Part shown: in pieces, positions 34,553 to 44,326 of the stretch
Position numbering within the stretch: the first letter of the stretch is position 1
Layout of the letters: every line of letters starts with the position of its first letter
Assembly: GCA_030272585.1 (NCBI GenBank)
Contig: BSYQ01000002.1
Location: 4,278,001 to 4,342,000 of the forward strand
DNA: 64,000 bases
DNA from: Bryopsis sp. KO-2023
Lineage: Eukaryota > Chlorophyta > Ulvophyceae > Bryopsidales > Bryopsidaceae
Direction: 5' to 3'
Notes under the pieces: model-generated
Database searches by the model: none
Told to the model about the DNA's origin: nothing
Seen by the model: only the letters and a program-made list of their open reading frames with translations
Position numbers and translations under genes: made by a program

Positions 34553-36258
34553 ATGATTATGTCGAGGAGAGCGCAGACTTGCCGGAGTGCCGCTAACGTC
34601 GTCGTTCGTCGGGTCAGCCCCAAAACCTGCAGCATCCGTTGTCGGCGAGCTGGGCAAGCGGGCTTCCCATCGACTCTGAGGCTCCCAAGAACCGCCATGG
34701 GTTCATACGAAAGGGACCTCATCGTTTGCAACGCTGTCGAGGCGGTCTCCGACGCCGAGCAGGAGGCCGACGACAAGCGCTGGGAGGAGTCGGGCCAGAA
34801 AGGGGACTCGAACGAGTGGTGAGCCAGTGCGATGCTGTTCTTTCGGGTTCTTTTCTTTCTTCTTCATATTTTTTTTCCTTGATGATTAGATAAAGATATT
34901 TCCATATCACAGAAAGGGGCGCGCGCTCATGGTAGTCAAAAATACTGACCTTATTGTTTGGATGCTTTTCCTTGCAGGAAGTGGACATTGAACTGGGACG
35001 AAATAATGGATAACGTCATCGTCGGTTCTTGTCCCAGGGCTCCGGAAGACTTGGTGCGTTTCCTTCAATGCTATTATTACCATCCAGTTGTTTTCCCGCG
35101 TCATCATCGTTTCGTTTTGGTTACCCCTGCGACATATCAGTTTTTCTTCTAATCATAATCATAATCATAATTACAACCCACAGCAAAAGAGAGCCATCAC
35201 CCTCTATGATGCTGGAACAAAGACAAAAAGGAAAGAAAAGAAAAAGAAAAACAAAAAAACAAAAACAAAACAAAAACCTTAGGATTGTAAACCTGCTGAA
35301 CGTATTGAAGCCATTTTGCTGATAACTAAAGCTAATTTGCCCGATGGCACCCTACTAAAAAGATCCTTGGGATTAGCCCATCGAAAAACATCTGAATGCA
35401 AAGAACGAAAGGAAGAATAAAAAGGACATTCAAAAAGAAAATGCCGTTCATCTTCCACCGCGGATCGACACAACCGACAAATCCTGTTTTCCCTTGGTAC
35501 ACCATTATATCGTCCCACTTCCACTTCCAAGAAATGAATACCACAACGAAAACGAGTAAAGAAAACCCGAAGAGAAGTTGGTTTTAAAGTTGTCAAATAC
35601 CGTTCAAATCTGAGGGAAAACTTAATATGCCGATACCAAGATATAACTCGAGATGCAGATGAACCGAAAACATGTTCAGCATGCATAGCTTTATAACGAC
35701 GCTGAAATTCCGAAATGTCCACCAAAGTCGTAGAAGAAAATATCTTCTCCGGCCAAAACCGTCTGAAAAAACCCAAAATACGCCCAAACCAAGAAGATCG
35801 AGATGCGTGATATTGATCAAAACCCCAACAAAACAATCTTCCATGCAATCGATCAACTGATAACCCAACCAACTTGTTCCAATATCGGCACAATTGCGAC
35901 CAAAGTGCTAATTCTAATGGATAACACCCTAATTCCCCGTACAGAACCTCCTTTGGCGTATATCGAGGCAAACGGAGGATACTTCTCATAAACTGGAGAT
36001 GAATTGCTTCCAACAAACGCCACTGAGAAACTGTTAGGAATGGACCCCAAATAGGAAACCCATATCCTATACTGCCCAAAACATACACCTTAAAAAGATT
36101 GTATGCTACTTTTGGATCCTCAATTTTCAGAGCAAAAAGACGCGACAAAACAAACCCCATTGCTTTCCGACACTGTGCTAAAACATAATCAATATGCGGC
36201 AAAAAAGGATGATGAGAACTTGATGATAACCGAATTCCTAAATATGTATGGTCCTCTG

Positions 36259-36302
<44 letters not shown>

Positions 36303-39222
36303 TTTCTTCGGGGTGTTCTACGAGCGCTGATAATTTTTTCTTGATTGCTTTTTTCGACTTGCAGGAGAGGATTGCGGAGGAGGCCGGAGCGACGGCCGTC
36401 TTGTCCCTGCAGGTTTGTTCGCGGAGTTGCTCTTTCCTGTCCTCCCATCCTTGCCGAACGAAAAAAGAATTCCAGTTGTTGCGACGTAGTGCTTTTGTAC
36501 GATACCTCGTATTAGGGAGGTCCATCAGATAATCAAAATTATCATTAGGGCCATCAGCTTGACTTGGTGATCATATTGTCCCAGTGTTTTTCCCTTTCTC
36601 CATTCTGATTTCGCCATCCAGGGCAGAAACCTTCAAAATGCATGCATGCTCTTGATTATCGATTGCGGAATCCCCCCTTCTCCGTTGCCTTTTTTCAAAT
36701 CTTCGACCTGGGACAGCCATCCTCTCACACCTTGTGTTCCCTCCACAGTGCGACCTATGCTTGGAAGCACTGGGCATCGATTGGGAGGCCATCAGGGTGC
36801 GAGCTGTGGAGAAGGGCGTGGCAATGACCAGGGTCCCCATACGTGATTTCGATCACGGGGACCAAACCCTGATGTTGCCGGAAGCTGTGCGGACGCTGGC
36901 GATGTTATTGGCCCTCAACAACAGAGTCTACGTCCACTGCACAGCGGGGATCAACCGCGCCACCCTGACTGTGTTGGGGTATATGACCTTCGTGCAGGTA
37001 AAGCATCGATCGAGGTCATTCAACTGGGAGAAAACTTGCATAGAACGTGCATCCGGATTGTTTATACATATAGATAAGAATTGCATAATGGTGTTTCAAC
37101 TTTGCTTTGACGGTTTTTTGTTGTGTAATGAAGTGGTGGTGCTGTGGATTAAGTTTCGATTGCCTTTCTGTCTTTTTTGGTGGTTTGAATTTCAGGGCCG
37201 GGAACTCCACAGCGCCCTGGAGTTCATCAAGGCGAAGCGCCCCCAAGCCCACCCGTATGTCGACTGCTGGAAAGTGAGTCGTCCATTTGCTTGTCTGTTT
37301 CGCTTCGATATTGCCTTTACTTGCACTGCCTTTTTTACGATTGGAAAACCTATGGGCACAGTTTGCCTACATATACAGCTGAATTGACTCTTGCCAATCA
37401 AATGAGTAAAGGTTTAACGTCATCCAGCAAACAAAGCATGACAAATGTGATCATTGGATTAGAAAGAGGGGAGCATTGTGTCTAATTGTTATCGGGAAAG
37501 AACCCCTTTCAGAAGCACATTCCTTTTGGATATTTCTTTTGCTTTGCTGTGTGCCCAACACAATCTGCATGGAAACTCGACATGGAGTTCAAAATTTCCT
37601 TTCGCTTGCGGTTACACTGCTGGGGCCATAACTGTTCATTTATATCGTGAAAATCCAATGCCCACTGGAGAACACAGTCAGCCAATCGCTTGGATCATTA
37701 ATTGAGCACCAGGAGATGAAAGATATGTTTCTTCCCGATCAGCATTTCTGATGTTGGGTTGTGTTTTTTTTCCTCTCCCCTTCTTCCTTGGAGAACACCA
37801 AGTCCAGGCTCCTGCAAGGTCGAATGGATGAGGTGGTGGCCATGGCGAGAAGGTTGTCGAACGAGTCGAACTCGAAAGAGGGAGACTCGTTCGGCGACTG
37901 GATCGAGGCCGAAAACTGCCTCATCCAGGAGACCTTCAGGCGACAGCTCGGGTGCAGCGTGTCGCTGGTTTCGTCCCTGACGGTGAGTGTTTGAATTTTT
38001 TGCCCTCTTTTTGCTTTCTTTTATGCTGTGTCAGTGCTGTCTCAATATAACGACTTCCTCTGATCTAACCACGGAATCCTGACATGGAGCAGATGAATGA
38101 GCTGAAATTCACCACATACGAAACAACACCGCAATTTTGTGTTGGGATGGTTTTACCCGCTCCTCGTTTGCTGATGTCGAAGTTGAAAGAAGTAGGGCGG
38201 TTGTCTGAGAAATTCCAACACAGTGATTGTAATTGAACGACGGTTGTGTGTTGGTGGGGTTTTGTTTGCAGGAGCTGAAGGCAGCGTCCATCTCCGCGGT
38301 GTGCATAAAACCGCAGGAGATGGACAGAGCGGAGCAAGAAATTGCCGAGCTCAAGAAGGATTTGGAGGGGGAAAGAGCCAGCCTGCGTGCGGCGCTCTTT
38401 TCCCTGGAGCATGGCAACTCCCTCGCCGGGGCCCAAAACAAGTCTGCAACCGGTGAGGATTCGATTTGTTTGTGCTTTGAGGATATCATTGGAATTCAGA
38501 ACAAACGGCAAGGATCAATCAGCAACACTGGCGCTCCTGAGGAGTTGAAAATACTTGAATGGGGAGAGAAAAATGACCCACAAATTCGATATTCAAGATG
38601 AATGAACGGTGTTTTTTGTTGGAAAGGGAGCGATGGACAGTTATGATGTCGTTTTGGCTTATTGTGTAGCTGGATTGAATTGAATGCTGATGGTGTCTGT
38701 CTGTCTGTGTAGGGGATGGCGAGTCCGAATCCGAGAGCTGCTATGCGGCTTTCGTTGAGCTGGCCGACGCCCACAACGAGATCGCGGGTTTACGCCAGGG
38801 GCTCAGGGAAATAGCGGAAACCAGCGTGAGGGCCCTCCGTGGTAAGTTCTGTCTCAATTCTTCTTTCTACATGGATGGCTGGGAGTGCCGGTTTTCCTGT
38901 ATCCTTTTCACGATCCGATGGTTTGGTCAGTCCAAGTCAGTCACACCCACACTCTTGTCTGTGGGACAGTCGGCGTATATTTGGAAACCGAAAACATGGT
39001 ATATTTTTTGACATCCAAAAGATTTGTGGGGCAGTCGGCGTACATTTGGAAATCGAAAACATGATCTATTTTTAAACATCCAAAAGATATGTGAGGATCG
39101 TTTTTTTGGATTTTGGTGTTACAGATCCACCGCCTGGGAGCCCAAAAAGCGCCCCAACAATTGAAGAGGGGGCTGAAGCTGAAAATCCTGTGTCTGACAC
39201 AGGTCCTACAACTGACTTGTAG
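34553..39222 (+). CDS. Plastid-type phosphoglucan phosphatase, SEX4/LSF-like
   Basis: Dual-specificity phosphatases of this group remove phosphate from starch glucans in plastids. Nine exons give 437 residues: 34553-34818, 34978-35053, 36365-36412, 36749-36997, 37196-37273, 37794-37982, 38272-38452, 38713-38841, 39125-39222. All introns are GT-AG and all phases agree. Residues 1-48 are Arg/Ser/Thr/Val-rich and lack acidic residues, like a chloroplast transit peptide. Residues 89-130 carry the family lead-in (LNWDEIMDNVIVGSCPRAPE and GATAVLSLQ). The catalytic loop HCTAGINR lies at 193-200 (Cys194, Arg200), with the acid loop RDFDHGD near 162-168. The C-terminal ~200 residues lack the CBM48 of SEX4. 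They instead have a DWIEAENCLIQE segment, loosely like DUF2934, a charged coiled coil (MDRAEQEIAELKKDLEGERA) and an acidic tail. The start is the first ATG of an ATG-ATT-ATG cluster. Confidence 0.85.
35279..36258 (-). mobile_element. LINE fragment inside phosphatase intron 2 (antisense)
   Basis: A 5'-truncated LINE ORF2 end in antisense to the host gene. The frame is uninterrupted for about 320 codons. It holds the segment after the catalytic core (THTYLGI-like start, YGFPIWGPFLTVSQWRLLEA, LRLPRYTPKEVLYGELGCYP) and the zinc-binding tail (ICRLCRSAVEDERHFLFECP), and stops at 35281-35279. An intact frame suggests recent insertion. The upstream edge abuts a (TA)n run at 36260-36299; the downstream edge is followed by a purine-rich AAAAC/AAAG tract. 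A target duplication is not obvious. Intron 2 (35054-36364) is 1.3 kb, against 160-520 bp for the others, which the insertion explains. Splice sites of the host intron are intact. Confidence 0.85.
36260..36299. repeat. (AT)20 microsatellite
   Basis: An uninterrupted alternating AT tract of about 40 nt at the 5' edge of the LINE fragment, within intron 2 of the phosphatase gene. Confidence 0.95.
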
Positions 39223-41040
39223 GTTTTTTTATTCTTAATGCTGAAAATGGGATAGGGGGAGGTTGGGAGGGGAAAGGGAAGAGAGGGGGAATTTTAGGGA
39301 GAAAAAAAAAAAGACTGTTTTCATGAAACGAGTGAATCGTGTGGGGTAAACGGGGTGGGGTTAAATGGGATCTGTTGAAAGATACAGGCCCAGCGGGGTA
39401 TTTTGAAAAAAAAATAAGGTGATGATTTTTTTTTTTATTTATTTAATAAAAAATGACGAAAAAGGGATTGATTCTTATTTCAACACATTCAACTTTCGTT
39501 GGAATTTCTTTTATCGTTACAAATTCCAGTCTTCCCTTGATTCTGTACAACATAGGCGGTCGGCTGTGGGTCGATGCTTGGGTGGAATACAAAAAAATTG
39601 CTGAACAAAAAGCAACAAAAAAGACAAAAAAAAGGGGTTTGGGTTTTTTCTTTCATTATCGGGGATGACTGGGGATATGGTCGACTGTTTTTCAAGTGCA
39701 TTTTTGGACATGTTTTGGTACCTTTGCACCCTTTACAGACGAGGAGAATAAAAAGGAAAAAAATTGGAAAGAATGGAAAAAAAAATTGGAAAAAAAGGTC
39801 TGCTTGGGTTGGGAATCCCAACTTGGGATATTGTACCCCGACAGTCAGTCGAGATGGGGGTTACTGAACGAATGAAATTGATGGAGCCATAACTCCACTG
39901 GATGCAAAAACACAGAGTGAAACTGCTCTGTGTTGATACGGTTTGGAATTTGGGATGAACCTTTTTTGGGGCAGGGAGATGGGTGGGGTGCTTTTTGTTC
40001 CTCCTTTTTCTTTTGGGAGGGAAATGGCCAATCGTTTTTCGATGGCATGTCGGGAATCGCACTTTGTTTTTTCCTCAGCTGGACCACCAAGAAAGCAAAA
40101 AACTGAAGGAGAAAAAAATATTTGTGTTTCAGGTGGAGGATGGGTAATTGGGATGGGAAGAAAAAATTTCGGAAAAGAAATCGGAGGGTTCACTCCAGCA
40201 AAAGCTGAAAAGCTTGCTGCGAACCAAAAAAAAATGACTGATGGGGTTTTCCCTTGATGCAACTTTTCGATTTCGTGGGGGATCTTTTTTATTTATTTTC
40301 GAAAGAAGTGATGAAGGACGCGTTTCTTTTGGTTTTACATATTTTCTGTGAAAATCAAGGACAAGACTTTTTTTTTCTTCCCTAAGGAGGGAGTTTTTTT
40401 TATATATGACAAAATATTTTATCCTTTTTTTTTCTTCCTCACCGAGGGAGTTTTTTTTTTTTCGAGATGGGGGTGAACTCCGAGTGTTCCAAGGTCTTTT
40501 TTTTTGCCCCAGTCTGGAAATGACGCTTTGGATCGATTGGTCACAAACAAGATGTATCAACCAGTTGGTGGCTTTGTGGAATTCAAATTTGTAAACTCTT
40601 TGTGACCATTTCTGTGACCTTTTGTTTTTGGCTCCATCAAAATACTGACCAAGAACCTTGTAGGAAATGTCTTATTAAATAAAAAAATGAATGAATGCAT
40701 GAATGAATGAATGATACAAGGCTTCCTTCCTTTAAAACCATCTCTCCATTAATCCCCTGAATCTTTCATGGATGAACTCCGGGGATCATCGTCAAATACG
40801 GTGAGCCCATCATATGAGCTAATCCTGGCTTTGCACAAACTGCATCTTTTTTGTTTGGTATTTTGGATCCAACCTTATTCTTACACTGATGTTAAGTGGG
40901 AACTGTAAACCAATTCTTTACCAGTAGGTCAGCCAGGGCATCCAAACTGTTAAACCTACAGATTTTCCAGGAATCGGTTCGTTCGATTCTATTGATCAAT
41001 TGACGATTTCGCACTGAGCCATGGCGGTCAAGAGCATCTT
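39223..41040. other. 3' flank of phosphatase gene; homopolymer-rich noncoding
   Basis: Many A and T runs, G-rich and T-rich tracts, and a (GAAT)n patch at about 40687-40713. A polyadenylation-signal-like AATAAA lies near 39443, about 220 nt after the phosphatase stop. Overlapping frames on both strands are low-complexity shadows. Confidence 0.55.
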
Positions 41041-41144
41041 CTAGCCCCTTGCGATTTTTTTCGCGAATTCATGAAATGAATCAGTACCCCCACGAACTGA
41101 AAACTCCCCCCTTGCCCTTGGTTCTCCTTTTGGGTTATCCCCAG

Positions 41145-41282
41145 CTGCATGCCCAACTCAAGGGCTTCTTGAGCGGCGAGCTCAGGCCACCCGTGCAGGC
41201 GCTCACAGAGCCCGAAACGGCAAAAGTCGCCAAATACTACGGGCTAAACTTTCGACACGTCAACAACAACTTTTGTAGCTAA
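41145..41282 (+). CDS. Candidate terminal exon, unrecognised protein
   Basis: A pyrimidine tract and CCCCAG (41139-41144) precede a GC-rich open stretch encoding 45 residues to a TAA. It includes LHAQLKGFLSGELRPPVQAL and TEPETAKVAKYYGLNFRHVN. The GC-rich exon after an AT-rich, intron-like stretch has the texture of the phosphatase exons. A possible donor (AAATACGGTGAGC) lies near 40796-40808, but its phase does not match this frame. I recognise no family. It may be an orphan exon of a lost gene. Confidence 0.3.
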   Translation: MHAQLKGFLSGELRPPVQALTEPETAKVAKYYGLNFRHVNNNFCS

Positions 41283-41904
41283 AGTTGAAGTTCTTAAGAA
41301 GGTTTTTTTAACTCTATGGAGTGTTCAATAAGCTCCAAAAAGGAAGAACGATATTCTCATTAAAAAATTCTTTTTTTTTATGGGGGTGGATCCCTTTAAT
41401 AATAAAGTATTACCGCCCTCTGGTGCATTTCCATGTGGGGACACAAACCGTTCCCGGCGTATGTGTGTGGCTTCTACTTAAAAAAGTCATGTTTTTTGGC
41501 CTAGAAAAGTTTGAAAGTGTACTTTTCTGGGTGGGGGGAGAGGTAAAAATGAAACTTCGTAATATTGAGTGTCACTTGAAATATGAAAATGGATATGGAG
41601 GGAAAGCTATGCAACGTTTTCGTATCTTTGTTTGTTACCGCTGTAAACCACAAACGCAATGAGGAGGGAAAAAGAAAAAAACGCACTATGTGATGAGGGG
41701 GAACGTGGATCTTCAAAAAGAAAGAAATTTGAACAGTTTGTATTTGAATAGAGGATTTTTCTGTAGGGCTCTAAGTCTCTTTGTTTGCTTGCTTTTCTCT
41801 AAGTCTCTTTTTTTTCTCGAGCTCTTATCTTATGAGTGTGAAAGTTTGAGATTTTTTTTTTCTTTCACGGTGAAACCATCGTAGTGAAAGTGCGGCTAGG
41901 TTTG

Positions 41905-41980
41905 TTAGGACCGTACTGCGGTGGTGTCATAGGCAGATTGACGCACGTCTAAGCGACGGTGTTACAGTGTACGGTCCTAA
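41905..41980. repeat. 76-bp inverted-repeat unit
   Basis: Perfect 12-bp arms TTAGGACCGTAC (41905-41916) and their complement (41969-41980) enclose 52 nt. No target duplication is visible. It lies just upstream of the tRNA-like remnants. Confidence 0.6.
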
Positions 41981-42094
41981 AAGATAGGAGGAGACTAAAC
42001 AAGAGTTTCGTTTGAAGATACGGTTTATTAGAGTTAGCACTCTAGGTCTTTTCGCCTTTTTTGTGACAGTTTTCTTTGTGGTAGTGGAAGTGTG

Positions 42095-42175
42095 GGTTCA
42101 GTGGGGTTCGAACTCGTGACCTCAGGATCGCAAGTCTTTCTATTTTCGTCCTAACCGCTCGGCTGAGTGGCAGTT
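42095..42175 (-). pseudogene. tRNA-like remnant, Ser/Leu-type arms
   Basis: On the minus strand the sequence shows a D-arm/A-box stretch CAGCCGAGCGGTTAGGACG and, about 45 nt later, a TpsiC/B-box stretch GAGTTCGAACCCC. Order and spacing suit a long-variable-arm tRNA. The acceptor strands do not pair and the TpsiC stem is broken, so it is a tRNA pseudogene or the head of a tRNA-derived SINE rather than a working tRNA. Confidence 0.5.
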
Positions 42176-42242
42176 GGTGACGGTTAGTTGGGTGACTGAC
42201 CGATCATAGTGGGACAATTGTGTGACATTGTGTGAATGAGTG

Positions 42243-42330
42243 AGAAGTGGTTCCGACGAGGATTCGAACCTCCGCCGCAACCGTAACTGTCTTTGACCGG
42301 TCCGCTTATTTAACGATCAAGCACCTTATC
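42243..42330 (-). pseudogene. tRNA-like remnant with good TpsiC arm
   Basis: On the minus strand GGAGGTTCGAATCCTCG gives a near-complete TpsiC stem-loop followed by GTCGGAACCA, which looks like an acceptor strand. No 5' acceptor partner or clear A box is found upstream. It is about 70 bp from the preceding remnant and in the same orientation. Confidence 0.4.
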
Positions 42331-42489
42331 TCTGGAAGAAACTACAAGAAGCTACTACGTGTGTGTTATGGCCGCCACTTCTCTGACAAAAAAACTTGCA
42401 GCAAAAATGTAAGGACACGGGGTGTATAGAACAAAGGAACTTTACAAAGAACACCGAGTCCACCACCACACCACTCTTGTAGTCGAATT

Positions 42490-42545
42490 GTGGGTTCAAC
42501 TTTTGGGTTCCATGGAGGTTCGACTCCTCCAGCGCACGCTCGTTG
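42490..42545 (+). pseudogene. tRNA-like TpsiC arm
   Basis: Plus strand GGAGGTTCGACTCCTCC forms a perfect 5-bp TpsiC stem with a canonical loop, followed by AGCGCACGC. No 5' acceptor partner or D-arm is recognisable in the preceding 80 nt. It is probably a SINE or tRNA-derived remnant. Confidence 0.35.
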
Positions 42546-42559
42546 AGAAAGAGACGCAC

Positions 42560-44070
42560 TCTCATTTTCACGGTCGAACGAAAAAACTACTCTAGAAATA
42601 AGCCGGAACAAGAAAGCACTCAGTCCTTTAAGCAAACCCCAAAGGTTGTAATAATAACAACTCGTTATGCAACCGAATTGATAGAATCTCACCAGATATT
42701 TGAACGACGATAATATAGGAAAGGACGATAACTCCCAAGTTCAACAGGCTGCGTAACCTTGAGTGGAGCGACGGGCTCCCTAGGAAAATTTACCTCTAGT
42801 CACTTTAGCAAAAAGCTTACAAAATGGCGATAAACGGTGCATAATGATTTCCTAAACTCCATGAAAGCACCCTCTCTACCCAACAAAACAGTTCAAGCGC
42901 ATTGTTGCTTTTTCGACGTTTGCGTCCGACCGACTCATTCCACAATTTGAGTGCATGTCATTTGTTGTTGTGCCGGCTCATTTTGTCTCGAGGATCTGGA
43001 CCTTGCAGATTTTTTGTTTGATTTACACCAAACGATTTGTTTTTGAACTCGATTGAAAAAGATATGCAGGTTGGTCGCCTGTGGGGAAATCTCTATTATA
43101 TATAGCTCGTCAAAGGGAACGATGAAATCGCACATACACTTTCGTCTTTTTTTAGTTTGGACATCACACGCCAATCCAAACGACGATCTCTGCTTGCTAC
43201 TTCGACGGGTCGTGGAGCGCCTGATGCTGGAATCGGGTGCAACAAGGTGTAGGAAAAAATTAACACAAACATAAAAATACAAGAAAACAGAGTGTCAGTA
43301 TGGTATTATTCATTATTGGTATTATTCAAAACATGTTTGGATGCGACAGAAAGTCTTCCAAGAATACATACAGAAAAAAAAAAAAAAACTTAAGTTGAGA
43401 ATTTTGAACCCGTAAATTTCCTGCACTTCTTCCTTTAGACCGACTGAAACCAGAACCACTAACAATATATGAATTTTGATTTTAAAATGCTTCAGAGGTG
43501 GCAAACCTCACTTCAATCGCTGGATACATTCACGAGCGGAAAAAGGGTCTCTGAAATGCGGTTGCTTATGAAAGGTGTCTTTTTCATTCACTTACTCCGA
43601 TGATGGAGTTCATATCGAGATCAGGCCGATCCACACGTTCCATACTCCTAGCAACGTCGAAGATGTCGTAGCATTACCCACGCATCATCTAATAATCGAC
43701 ATAGTGCATGACTTGACAAATCTTGACGTCGAGTATAGGGGGTTGCGTAATTTGTTGAATGAGAAAATCTTGTGGCTGAGCTAGGAGTAAAAGACATGGA
43801 CAGGGAGCTCGATAATCGATTCTTTCCGAGTGAGGGACGGTTGCAAAATATCATTGCGGTGTGACAAAAAAAGATGCATTTTTCAAAAAATGATATGCAA
43901 TCTGTTCGGTTCTTAGCATCGCACCGTATGCACCACTTACATCACAATGTGGTAATCACACCTCTTCACGTTAATGAAAGCTTTGCTGTCAGCCCTAGTT
44001 GCGGACGTTGCCGTACTCTAGAGGGGTGTTCAAAGTACGTTGCAAGGAGTGGCAGTAGAATTGGTGTTGA
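42560..44070. other. Gene-poor flank of the large LTR element
   Basis: No recognised gene. Frames are short (up to 115 codons, 43282-42935 on the minus strand) and overlap. The sequence immediately left of the LTR (GTGTTGATCACT) joins logically to AGATTGGCTCACC beyond the right LTR, giving the empty target site with one TCACT. Confidence 0.5.
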
Positions 44071-44075
44071 TCACT

Positions 44076-44305
44076 TGATACGAGGTGACGAGGTTAGTGT
44101 CTAGATGTCCCATCGGTGAGTGGGTGTGTCACTGTAGAGTAAGGGGTTAGTGTGTTGTGGACGGTACTTAAGGGGTTGTATTTTTGACATTGTGTAACCT
44201 TTGGGGCTGGGTTTGCTATTGTGTTGTGTTCCCACGTTCTACCCTCCTCCACTTGGAGGAGGGCCCCTATCTACCCTTCCCCCTCTGGGGGAAGGGCCCC
44301 TATCA
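44076..44305 (+). repeat. 5' LTR of the LARD-like element
   Basis: A 230-bp LTR, TGATACGAGG...CCCCTATCA. Its last 65 nt contain two consecutive perfect stem-loops: 9-bp stem 44242-44250/44255-44263 and 10-bp stem 44274-44283/44287-44296. Each is followed by CCCCTATC. A TATA-like element is not obvious. Confidence 0.92.
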
Positions 44306-44308
44306 TTT

Positions 44309-44326
44309 TGGTTTCGGAGCTTGGGC
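44309..44326 (+). other. Primer-binding site candidate
   Basis: TGGTTTCGGAGCTTGGGC, 3 nt after the LTR. The first 12 nt differ at two positions from TGGTATCAGAGC, the usual initiator-methionine-tRNA site of plant LTR elements. The primer tRNA is therefore uncertain. Confidence 0.5.

Noticed and set aside
39489..40560. Minus-strand frames up to 143 codons rich in Phe, Pro and Lys
   Set aside because: They follow homopolymer and low-complexity tracts in the 3' flank of the phosphatase gene and carry no motif.
42095..42330. Functional tRNA genes
   Set aside because: TpsiC and D arms are present but the acceptor strands do not pair, so a working tRNA is unlikely.
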